Origin: a virus
IMG/VR virus record: IMGVR_UViG_3300030328_000932
Span: 1-41,943 of that record
DNA length: 41,943 bases
Direction: 5' to 3' (one strand)
The notes under the pieces: generated by a model
Databases searched by the model: none
Seen by the model: only the letters and a program-made list of their open reading frames with translations
What the model was told of the DNA's origin: nothing
In this document: positions 1 through 6,516 of the stretch, piece after piece
Layout of the letters: every line of letters starts with the position of its first letter
Position numbering within the stretch: position 1 is the stretch's first letter
Made by a program: the position numbers and the translations under genes

Positions 1-153
1 GTACTAACAAATAATTAGCTGAAACATTACCAGCTAACAATTTATCCTGAGTACCTAATCGAACACCATACACCATAGGATTTATAGAACCATCAGGAAA
101 TGTTAGTTGTTCCTTGTGAACTTCCATAAATGGATCAAGGTTACCACCATAGT
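1..153. repeat. contig-end overlap (left copy)
   Basis: Positions 1-153 repeat 41791-41943 with four mismatches, at 38, 101, 116 and 140 (matching 41828, 41891, 41906 and 41930). All four are third-position synonymous differences in the DUF932-like reading frame (Leu, Thr, His, Asn). A true terminal repeat of one molecule should be identical, so this looks like a circular assembly closed across two closely related haplotypes. Confidence 0.9.
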
Positions 154-235
154 TTTTAATAGTTGGTTCTGTAACTTGATTAGGTTCTGTAACTGGTACT
201 AAGTCAGTGATATTATTAAGATCATGTAATTGCAT
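1..235 (-). CDS. DUF932-like phage protein, N-terminal part
   Basis: This is the start of the gene whose remainder lies at 41078-41943. It opens with ATG (complement of 233-235), preceded by AGGAGC about 6 nt upstream, and reads MQLHDLNNITDLVPV, then a TEPNQVTEP stretch and LDPFMEVHKEQ. It runs off the window edge in the same frame as the right-hand piece. Joining the two across the 153-base overlap gives a 948-bp gene of 315 aa. The N-terminal 40 residues look like a flexible linker before the DUF932-like body. It is transcribed leftward, downstream of the gene at 322-561 and a hairpin at 282-311. The function of DUF932 proteins is unknown. Confidence 0.8.
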   Translation of the reverse strand, partial: MQLHDLNNITDLVPVTEPNQVTEPTIKNYGGNLDPFMEVHKEQLTFPDGSINPMVYGVRLGTQDKLLAGNVSANYLLV

Positions 236-281
236 TTTAATGCTCCTATTTATTTTGAATTAAGGAATATGTTTTGAAAGT

Positions 282-311
282 GGGGCTGATTGAGTAATAG
301 TGCTCAGCCCC
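282..311 (-). terminator. GC-rich hairpin between leftward genes
   Basis: A perfect 8-bp stem, GGGGCTGA (282-289) with TCAGCCCC (304-311), and a 14-nt loop. It lies about 10 nt past the stop of the leftward gene at 322-561 and upstream of the DUF932-like gene. No clear U-run follows, so it may be an attenuator, a processing site or an mRNA-stabilising element rather than a strong terminator. Confidence 0.55.
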
Positions 312-321
312 AAAACACCAT

Positions 322-561
322 CTATTCAGAGTTTTGTTTGGGATAGATATCGTACTTTGTTGCCAAAGTATTCCAGACTAACATTAGTGCTGTTATTGCA
401 TAAGCACTATTATCTTTACAACTGGAATCAATCATTGATACAGCATCCTTAAAAGCTGTATCAAGATTATCTCTTTCACCAAACAGATTGCACTCTTGAA
501 TAGAGAGTTTTTTATCACCATTATTAATGATGTAATTATTCTCTTTCAATTCATACTCCAT
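322..561 (-). CDS. hypothetical protein, 79 aa
   Basis: I do not recognise the family. The protein is acidic at both ends (MEYELKENNYII, KQNSE) and has a hydrophobic helix-like stretch near the C-terminus (SAYAITALMLVWNTLA). That stretch could be an amphipathic helix rather than a membrane span, because no signal or flanking positive charges are seen. The gene follows the damaged gene at 565-750 and is followed by a GC-rich hairpin and the DUF932-like gene, probably on one leftward transcript from the promoter at 778-807. Confidence 0.6.
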   Translation of the reverse strand: MEYELKENNYIINNGDKKLSIQECNLFGERDNLDTAFKDAVSMIDSSCKDNSAYAITALMLVWNTLATKYDIYPKQNSE

Positions 562-564
562 TTA

Positions 565-750
565 TTAGTTAAGAATTAAATGTTTTGTGCTACCCTTCAT
601 TCTACGATCAGGTAGCGATGCATCCATAATAAGTCTAGGTCTATTTTCACCGTATCCAATACTCGGCTTCATTCTTACATACATCACAAAGTAAAGGTAC
701 AGCCCGACCACCATCGGCTGATTGCATATCGTATAATTGTCAAAGAACAT
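565..750 (-). pseudogene. small gene, probably frameshifted
   Basis: One frame is open from ATG at 748-750 to 565 (61 aa), but protein-like sequence appears to be divided between frames. The second frame reads MQSADGGRAVPLLCDVCKNE with a CxxC knuckle and stops after EYWIR. The first frame is convincing only in its second half (GENRPRLIMDASLPDRRMKG, then STKHLILN). Joined, these give a coherent zinc-knuckle miniprotein of about 60 aa. No good ribosome binding site precedes either start. It is either a real frameshift mutation or a sequencing/assembly indel near 655-670. It lies directly downstream of the leftward promoter at 778-807. Confidence 0.45.
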
Positions 751-760
751 CAAGACATTT

Positions 761-777
761 AGTCAATGTCTTTGACT
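761..777. promoter_or_regulatory. operator-like dyad at the start of a leftward transcript
   Basis: AGTCAA-TGTCT-TTGACT is a perfect 6-bp inverted repeat. It begins one base beyond the -10 box of the leftward promoter at 778-807, where transcription would start. This position would suit a repressor, but no regulator is identified. Confidence 0.35.
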
Positions 778-807
778 ATTATACGTTTCAGAAATCAAAA
801 AAGTTCC
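778..807 (-). promoter_or_regulatory. leftward promoter cassette 1
   Basis: Complement reads TTGGAACTT (GGAACTT at 807-801), 17 bp, then TATAAT (783-778). It matches the eight other copies in the leftward half, except that the spacer is 17 rather than 16. It would drive the small genes at 750-322 and the DUF932-like gene. Confidence 0.65.
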
Positions 808-1009
808 AAAATATTTAAACTTTTTTAAAATAATTTGCGGTGTATAATATAACTGGCTTAAGTCAATTTGCTTTTTTCAATACAATAATTCTAACCTGAA
901 AACGGATTAGGGGGGCGGTCGTGTGCAAAAAAAGAAAAACACACATGCTAATATAATTTTTTAAAAATTTTCTAAAGGTTTTTTGGATGAATTACTGGGG
1001 CGGGTACTA

Positions 1010-1180
1010 TAAATACAAAAGCGGATACTATATATACTATATTACTATTTACTACTTACTATAATTACTATATATTACTATATATACTATATTACTATAT
1101 ATATATTATATATATATTATATATACTATATACTATATATACTATTATACTATATATACTATAGTACTATTATAAATAAC
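1010..1180. repeat. TACTATA-rich low-complexity tract
   Basis: About 170 bp built of imperfect TACTATA, TATATA and ATTACTATA units, almost free of G and C. It sits in the divergent intergenic region. Such a tract would melt easily (possible DNA-unwinding element) and is also a place where an assembly can be wrong in length. Confidence 0.7.
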
Positions 1181-1256
1181 CAACCGCAAACTAAACTAGG
1201 ATAATTAAATATATATTATATCAAACATAGTTGTCAAGTTTTTATTAAATTAAATC

Positions 1257-1493
1257 ATGTCAGAATACAAAACATTATACCAAAAAGCTTTATCTGGTGA
1301 CTTCGAGATTGGTAACGTGTATGAAAACCTAGAACGTTGCCGTGAGATATCCGCAGAGCTAAAGCTAATGGATGTTATAGACCCAAGCTCTAGACAAATC
1401 GGTTTGATATCTGAGTTGCTGTATCGCATGAAGAACATGCCGGAGTTACAAATACTAGATGTCAATATGTTTACCGATGAGGAACCTAACTAG
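1257..1493 (+). CDS. small protein upstream of terminase, 78 aa
   Basis: First rightward gene, unknown family. It is a mostly helical, charged protein (MSEYKTLYQKALSGDFEIG, later SAELKLMDVIDPSSRQIGL). No convincing Shine-Dalgarno precedes its ATG. It ends with TAG at 1491-1493, and the next gene continues in the same frame with TTG as the very next codon. Either the two are translationally coupled separate proteins, or some ribosomes read through the amber codon to give an N-terminally extended terminase small subunit. No domain is recognised. Confidence 0.7.
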   Translation: MSEYKTLYQKALSGDFEIGNVYENLERCREISAELKLMDVIDPSSRQIGLISELLYRMKNMPELQILDVNMFTDEEPN

Positions 1494-2249
1494 TTGGCAC
1501 TAAGTCGCACAATTAAAGGGGTTAAGCATTACGCTTACGAATCAGAACTAGAGTTTCGTACCGCACATCCTAACACACCTCTGATTACAGACTGGAAGAA
1601 AGCAGAGGAGGGGGACTGGTGTCTTGCAGACGATGGCAAGATAGTTCAAATACTAAAGAAAGGTTGTTTCGTAGATTCCAAAAAAAGAGATAACGATTAT
1701 ATTAGAACAATTATTGGTATGTTTAATCACAGAGGTAGAGGTTCTTTTGCAGGTACGGTAAAAGATGAGATATACAGATTTACGAAGAAATCAGACTATC
1801 AAATTAAAACAGGTGGGTATCTTACAGATGCAAAAAGAAACTTTGCTAAGTATATTGCACATGGAATGGAGCCTACAGAAGCATATCAAAAAGCATTTCC
1901 AACTACAAACAGTTTAGAGTATGCAGAAAGAAAGTCAACACTACTACTTAAAAACAAAACAGTGAGGCAAGCAGTGGATAAAGAAATAGAAAACTTAATG
2001 TCAGAGGTAGGTATTACAAAAAGATACTTATTGGAAAGCACTAAAGATGTTGTAGACAAAGCAGATGCAAAAGACAATGATAAGCTTAGAGCCTTGGAGA
2101 CACTGATGAAGATATCTGGTTTGTTATCTACAGAAAAGAAAGTAGACTCTGTAGCACTGATACAAGAGTTTTCTGGGTTTAGCAGAGATAAGCTCAAAGC
2201 ATTTGAACAGGGTATATTACCAGAAACAAAAAAAGAAATTAGTGGATAA
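1494..2249 (+). CDS. terS: terminase small subunit
   Basis: Predicted 251-aa DNA-recognition subunit of the packaging motor, directly upstream of the large subunit block. The middle has the small-terminase pattern of a helical segment, GYLTDAKRNFAKYIAHGMEP then TEAYQKAFP, like the helix-turn-helix NA.RCKAFV.EY..G...TEA..RAG of this family. A long helical, lysine/glutamate-rich oligomerisation region follows. The N-terminal 70 residues (KHYAYESELEFRTAHPNTPL) form a separate small domain. The start is TTG immediately after the upstream TAG; the next in-frame ATG is about 75 codons later and would remove the N-terminal domain. A GAGGA about 10 nt upstream can serve as ribosome binding site. The C-terminus (LPETKKEISG) is echoed again at 2596-2631. 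Confidence 0.8.
   Translation: MALSRTIKGVKHYAYESELEFRTAHPNTPLITDWKKAEEGDWCLADDGKIVQILKKGCFVDSKKRDNDYIRTIIGMFNHRGRGSFAGTVKDEIYRFTKKSDYQIKTGGYLTDAKRNFAKYIAHGMEPTEAYQKAFPTTNSLEYAERKSTLLLKNKTVRQAVDKEIENLMSEVGITKRYLLESTKDVVDKADAKDNDKLRALETLMKISGLLSTEKKVDSVALIQEFSGFSRDKLKAFEQGILPETKKEISG
2214..2230 (+). repeat. direct repeat flanking a small gene (copy 1)
   Basis: ATATTACCAGAAACAAA at the 3' end of the terminase small subunit recurs exactly at 2596-2612, and the following bases also encode a similar tail (LPETKK...). The gene at 2242-2589 lies between the copies, which suggests insertion or duplication at the end of terS. Confidence 0.6.
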
Positions 2250-2589
2250 TAAAAAATTTTTAGATTGGTGGGAGGTTGCAGTTGACATGCATAATTATGC
2301 ACCTAATCCTAACGACCCTTTGCATTATTATGACTATAAATCTGCATTTGAATCTGGACATCCAGTTCCTGAAAGTGGAGAGCATTGGAACTCTAAATTT
2401 AAAAGCGACTTACATCCCAATAGATTTGTAAAAGGAAAAGACCCTAGTGTAAACAGACCAGAATTAGAATGGTGGGATACTAAATATCAAAAAGCCGCTA
2501 CAAGTGCTGATGTTATAAAAGCTGACTCTCTTAGGCAGGAGTTTGAAAAAACTATCTATGGAAGGGTAGTGACAGGTATAAGAAAATGA
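2242..2589 (+). CDS. conserved small phage protein next to terminase, about 115 aa
   Basis: The sequence KKFLDWWEVAVDMHNYAPNP, then HYYDYKSAFESG and FKSDLHPNRFVKG, is of a type I recall beside portal or terminase genes in many phages. It is rich in aromatic residues, with no known enzymatic motif; function unknown. The open frame begins at a TTG at 2203, but the GTG at 2242 is the better start. It overlaps the terS stop by only 8 bases, and the residues before it only reproduce the terS 3' end in another frame. The gene lies between two copies of a 17-bp repeat. Confidence 0.65.
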   Translation: MDNKKFLDWWEVAVDMHNYAPNPNDPLHYYDYKSAFESGHPVPESGEHWNSKFKSDLHPNRFVKGKDPSVNRPELEWWDTKYQKAATSADVIKADSLRQEFEKTIYGRVVTGIRK

Positions 2590-2595
2590 CTTTTA

Positions 2596-2612
2596 ATATT
2601 ACCAGAAACAAA
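2596..2612 (+). repeat. direct repeat flanking a small gene (copy 2)
   Basis: Exact second copy of the 17-bp repeat at 2214-2230. Read in frame through 2631, it encodes ILPETKKQLPDG followed by a stop, a second version of the terS C-terminus. It has no start codon of its own and looks like a gene relic. Confidence 0.55.
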
Positions 2613-2626
2613 GAAACAATTACCTG

Positions 2627-3349
2627 ATGGCTAACAACTTATTACAAATGGCACAGCCCGCATCAACCAATGTGCACAATAACATAGACAATCTAATATT
2701 GCAAGCTGAATTAGATAAAAAACAATTTGGAGGAGTTAGTTACTATGGAGATAGGCAAGACTTTCCAATAGATATGGTTAAGTATGCTAATTTAATGTCT
2801 AAAGCAAATATGTCAAAAGCTATATCAGAATTAAAAAGTGACATAACTCCAGAAGGCCAAGAAACGCTATCAGGCTTAACTCAAGAGGTTATAAATAGAA
2901 TGAGATTAGGGGATGCCCCTAAGGGTATCATAGCATACAGATCAGAACCTAAATCAAATGTTAGAGGACAGTACTACCCTGCAAAAAATCCCCTGTATGC
3001 TCCAGACACAATTAGAATTTTTGAGCCTACAAATATTAGATATAAAAAAAATGACCTAATAAGTGATTACCCAACGGAAACACTACTCCATGAACCCTTA
3101 CATGGTATTCGTACAGTAAGCAGTCCTAATAAGCTGTTATTTCACAGAGAGCAAAAAGGTTTTACGCAAAGCGATTTTAACAGGTACGAACAAAACATGA
3201 TACAATCACTAAGTGATTATCTTGGAAACAGGGAAAAAGTTTTTAAAGAAGCAGAAGCACTATGGCAACCCCAGCTAGAAGGTGTATCTAGGGAAGCGTA
3301 TTTACGTAGAGTTCGTCCATACAATCCAATAGAAAATATTTTAAAGTGA
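2627..3349 (+). CDS. putative HEXXH metallopeptidase-like protein
   Basis: 240-aa protein between terS and terL. The key feature is TETLLHEPLHGIR, an HExxH motif (H155, E156, H159) set after a predicted strand and followed by a helical C-terminal region. HExxH usually binds zinc in metallopeptidases. The third ligand is not obvious, so enzymatic activity is inferred, not shown. The central region (APDTIRIFEPTN) is strand-rich. The start is ATG at 2627 with no strong ribosome binding site. The stop overlaps the GTG start of terL (GTGA). It could be a virion-associated or head-maturation protease, but no phage protease family is recognised with confidence. Confidence 0.6.
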   Translation: MANNLLQMAQPASTNVHNNIDNLILQAELDKKQFGGVSYYGDRQDFPIDMVKYANLMSKANMSKAISELKSDITPEGQETLSGLTQEVINRMRLGDAPKGIIAYRSEPKSNVRGQYYPAKNPLYAPDTIRIFEPTNIRYKKNDLISDYPTETLLHEPLHGIRTVSSPNKLLFHREQKGFTQSDFNRYEQNMIQSLSDYLGNREKVFKEAEALWQPQLEGVSREAYLRRVRPYNPIENILK

Positions 3350-4935
3350 GTTTTAACATCACCCCACCTCCATCAGAGATGGATAAAAGAGATGAGGTGC
3401 TAGCAAAAGCATATAGCAACCTTATTTACTTTGGCAGGGCCTTTCTTCCCAATGACTTTCTAAAGAAATCAGAATCAGCACCCTTTCACTACGAAATGGG
3501 AAAGAAGATGATAGATACCACACCCGGAGCTAGAATATGCAATATAATACCTAGAGGTCACGGTAAGTCTGTAGTGGCAAAGGCGGCTATCATACACAAG
3601 CTATGCTTTGCGGCTGACGACCAGCAACATTTTATTGCATGGGTATCAGAAGAACAGTCGCAGGCTATAGATCATTTAAAGTATATCCGCTCTCATTTTG
3701 AAAACAACAAGATGATACGGTACTACTTTGGTAATATGGATGGTGGTAGTGTAGGTAAACGCTGGACGGAAAAGGATTTAGTAACTCCCAAAGGTGACAG
3801 GGTAATATCCAAAGGTACATCACAAAGGCTTAGAGGTAGGGCAGAAGTAGATGTACGATATACTGGTATTGTACTGGATGACTTTGAATCGGAATTAAAT
3901 ACAAAAACGCCAGAAAGGCGTGCAGACATCAAGAAATGGATTGTATCCACAGTGTACCCTGCCTTAGAAGAAACTCCGGGGAATGAGGGGTGGATATGGC
4001 TTTCTGGGACTATTGTACACTACGACTCTTACTTGCAAATGACGTATGACGGTTGGAAAAAAGCACAGGAAGACAAAAGAGCATACCCTTGGGATGTAAA
4101 CTTTTACAGGGCTATTGAAAACGATAGACCCTTATGGGAGTCTCAGTTTTCTAAAAAGAAACTAGAATCTAAAAAACGAGAGTTTATTGAAGCTGGCTTG
4201 GTTAATAAGTTTGCTCAGGAGTACATGAATGATGCTAGAGATGTAACCAGTGCATCTTTTAAAATAGATAGAATCCAATATTACAACGGAAGGGTTGAAT
4301 GTAAAAATAAATTTAACTACCTTATAGACGGTGAAGATGCGATACCAATTCATATCTACATGGGTGTTGACCTTGCGGCAACAGCTTCAGAGACTTCTGA
4401 CTATCAAGTCATACTGGTCATGGGCATTGATTCCAGCAATAATCGGTATGTATTGGAGTATTTTCGTGAGCGTATACCAACATTCGATGTTCCGAAGGAA
4501 ATTATACGACTTGCAAACAAGTATACTCCAGTACGCAGAGTTACGATTGAGACAGTTGCGGCACAGGAGATGGTTCGGGATATGGTTACACGGCTTTCCG
4601 CAACAGAGAAAAGACTTCTTCCGGGTATATTTAAGGGAGTTAAGCCTCCGAATAGAATTAAAAAACAAGATAGGCTGGAAACCAGTCTTGGCCCTATTGT
4701 CAATTCTAAGAAGTTGTATATACAAAGAGAGATGACAGAGCTGGTAGATGAGTTCTTTGAACACCCCAAGCCTAGAAATGATGATGTTATGGATGCTTTG
4801 TACTATGCAGACTACTTTGCGAAAGCACCAAAGAGCGGTAGGGCTAAGCTAGACTCTATTGACAGTGTTGACGATCATCCAATACGAAAAATACAAAGCA
4901 AAGCGTATAACTGGATGACGGGTTCGAGATTTTAA
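3346..4935 (+). CDS. terL: terminase large subunit (ATPase/nuclease)
   Basis: 529-aa packaging motor. The ATPase half has Walker A IIPRGHGKS (67-75), Walker B GIVLDDFES (174-182; acidic pair D178/D179) and a coupling motif WLSGTIVH (218-225). The RNase H-like nuclease half has its acidic residues in MGVDLA (D342), TIETV (E402) and RNDDVMDALYY (D479, D480, D483). The length is typical. It starts at GTG 3346, overlapping the previous stop as GTGA, so it is translationally coupled. TerL pumps DNA into the prohead through the portal. The packaging mode (headful or cos) cannot be decided from sequence alone. Confidence 0.93.
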   Translation: MSFNITPPPSEMDKRDEVLAKAYSNLIYFGRAFLPNDFLKKSESAPFHYEMGKKMIDTTPGARICNIIPRGHGKSVVAKAAIIHKLCFAADDQQHFIAWVSEEQSQAIDHLKYIRSHFENNKMIRYYFGNMDGGSVGKRWTEKDLVTPKGDRVISKGTSQRLRGRAEVDVRYTGIVLDDFESELNTKTPERRADIKKWIVSTVYPALEETPGNEGWIWLSGTIVHYDSYLQMTYDGWKKAQEDKRAYPWDVNFYRAIENDRPLWESQFSKKKLESKKREFIEAGLVNKFAQEYMNDARDVTSASFKIDRIQYYNGRVECKNKFNYLIDGEDAIPIHIYMGVDLAATASETSDYQVILVMGIDSSNNRYVLEYFRERIPTFDVPKEIIRLANKYTPVRRVTIETVAAQEMVRDMVTRLSATEKRLLPGIFKGVKPPNRIKKQDRLETSLGPIVNSKKLYIQREMTELVDEFFEHPKPRNDDVMDALYYADYFAKAPKSGRAKLDSIDSVDDHPIRKIQSKAYNWMTGSRF

Positions 4936-4987
4936 ATGTTGCACTATTATACTCTTTATTGTTAACATAAGATAGCTAAATACACAC

Positions 4988-5395
4988 ATGCCAAGGTACT
5001 CAACAAGATCAAAGAAAAGATTATCAACCTGTGATGAAAGGTTGCAAGAAGTGTTTAATGAAGTGATTAAGCACGTAGACTGCTCTATACTGGAAGGTCA
5101 TAGAAGCAAGGAGAGGCAAAATAAACTATATGATGAAAAACGTACTAAGGTTAGGTATCCTAATGGTAGGCATAATTCTAGCCCTTCTAAAGCCGTTGAC
5201 GTTACCCCTTATCCTGTGGATTGGGAAGACCGGGAACGACAAACCCTCTTTGCTGGGTTCGTTATTGGCATTGGTCGGGGCATGGGCTATAAGATAAGAT
5301 GGGGCGGTAACTGGGATATGTATGAAGAAAAAGGTAGATGGGAAGTGAAAGACAATCGTTTTGATGACTTTCCGCATTTTGAGATAAAAGAATAA
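4988..5395 (+). CDS. M15-family peptidase, probable endolysin
   Basis: 135-aa protein of the D-Ala-D-Ala/L-Ala-D-Glu peptidase (VanY/M15) type. Motifs are GHR (37-39), the zinc-site stretch RHNSSPSKAVDVTPYP (H62, D71), WGGNWD (105-110) and the C-terminal FPHFEI (H130). H62, D71 and H130 match the His-Asp-His zinc ligands of M15 enzymes. It would cleave peptidoglycan cross-links at lysis or during entry. It has no signal peptide, so it needs a holin or delivery in the virion. It is placed between terL and a glycine-rich virion candidate, away from the holin-like genes near 18 kb. Its stop overlaps the next ATG (TAATG). Confidence 0.85.
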   Translation: MPRYSTRSKKRLSTCDERLQEVFNEVIKHVDCSILEGHRSKERQNKLYDEKRTKVRYPNGRHNSSPSKAVDVTPYPVDWEDRERQTLFAGFVIGIGRGMGYKIRWGGNWDMYEEKGRWEVKDNRFDDFPHFEIKE

Positions 5396-6513
5396 TGCCC
5401 GGTACTACAGACACAGTAAAAGCAAAATTAACACCCGGTGAATTTGTCATTCGCAAAGAAGCCGTAGATATGATAGGGGTTCCTATGTTGAACAAGTTAA
5501 ATAATATGCCAGAAGAAGGTGGGCACTCCGCTATTGATAGAATTATTGATATGGCTACCATGAGCAACATGAAGATGATGTACGGAGGTGGAATGGTAAA
5601 GCCAAACTACGCTGGTGGAGGAATGGTACAGCAGTATGGACACGGTGGTGAGGTTGCTTTAGGATATGAGAATGGTGGGAAAGTACAAGAGCTTATGGAG
5701 GCGTTACAACAAGAACAGCAATACACTATGAGTGCTCCTGATTATGGAACAAATATATTTGGACAAAAGATTACTGAGCCTTACGAGTTTAACCCAGAAG
5801 ACTTTACTCCTATGGGAACCGTTGGTTCTATTGGTAAAGGCATTAAGCAGTTAATAAAATCTGCAAGCACAAAAAGAACTTTAAAAAATATGGCGAAACA
5901 GGATGACCTTGCAAAATATTCTTTTCCTGATGCTTCTGGAGAAACAATGGAACTTTCAGGTAAAGAGATAGGTTCTGTTTTAAGTATTTTAAATGGAAGG
6001 TATCCAAGAGGAACCATTGTTAACTATCCTAAAGTTGGTAATCGCCCTGCGTATAAAGCAACCGTAAGCCCCTCTGGAAGATTTACACCATTAGAAGACT
6101 CATTGATGGGTATGCAATATGGCGGATCGACTAAAGAGAAAAAGATGATGGGTTATCAAGATGGTGGCCCTGTGGGAGAAAGTGATTCTGTAGAAGAGGG
6201 TATTCCATTACCACCTCAACCTAAAGACCCATTGCAGATTGATGCTAGGCAAGCAGATCCTTCTATGTATGAAGGAAGTCAGTTGGGAGTGAGAGATCAG
6301 GCTATGATGTTGCAAGATAGCATTGAGCAAGATACGGTAAACAAAGCTAGAAAAACATTACAGCTACTAAAACTAAAAAGTTTATTGGAAGGTGCAGAAT
6401 CTTTAGACTCTGAAACTGGAAACCCTGTTTTAGACAGAGAAAAAGATGCGGGTAAAGAGATGACAAGACAAATGCTACAGAGAATGATAATGATGAGAGG
6501 CATGCCCTTTTAG
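5395..6513 (+). CDS. glycine-rich putative virion protein
   Basis: 372 aa. The N-terminus carries AKLTPGEFVIRKEAVDMIG then PMLNKLNN, a short module I recall from virion-associated proteins of marine phages. Glycine-methionine loops follow (GGGMVKPNYAGGGMVQQYGH, around 64-83, and QYGGSTKEKK near 240). The middle and C-terminal parts are helical and charged. The position between endolysin and portal suggests a structural or assembly role; function unknown. It ends in TAG (6511-6513), and the portal gene lies in the same frame one codon further on (TAG CGT ATG). Confidence 0.7.
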   Translation: MPGTTDTVKAKLTPGEFVIRKEAVDMIGVPMLNKLNNMPEEGGHSAIDRIIDMATMSNMKMMYGGGMVKPNYAGGGMVQQYGHGGEVALGYENGGKVQELMEALQQEQQYTMSAPDYGTNIFGQKITEPYEFNPEDFTPMGTVGSIGKGIKQLIKSASTKRTLKNMAKQDDLAKYSFPDASGETMELSGKEIGSVLSILNGRYPRGTIVNYPKVGNRPAYKATVSPSGRFTPLEDSLMGMQYGGSTKEKKMMGYQDGGPVGESDSVEEGIPLPPQPKDPLQIDARQADPSMYEGSQLGVRDQAMMLQDSIEQDTVNKARKTLQLLKLKSLLEGAESLDSETGNPVLDREKDAGKEMTRQMLQRMIMMRGMPF

Positions 6514-6516
6514 CGT

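Larger units (their letters stand above)
754..1256. other. divergent intergenic region, about 500 bp
   Basis: No gene is visible. The region separates the leftward and rightward transcription units. From left to right it holds a short dyad (761-777), a leftward promoter (778-807), a G-rich patch (910-925) with a GTGTG/CACAC inverted repeat (921-925 and 940-944), a long TACTATA-rich tract (about 1010-1180), and an AT-rich stretch before the first rightward gene. Rightward promoters must lie here, but the many TATAAT-like words in the AT tract prevent a reliable assignment. The arrangement is compatible with an origin or early/late control region. Confidence 0.6.

Noticed and set aside
1-153. 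Direct terminal repeat of a T7-like linear genome
   Set aside because: The two ends differ at four positions and lie inside one gene; a real terminal repeat should be identical.
4331-4769. Open frames in other frames inside terL
   Set aside because: terL motifs in this interval are intact, so the extra frames are shadows.
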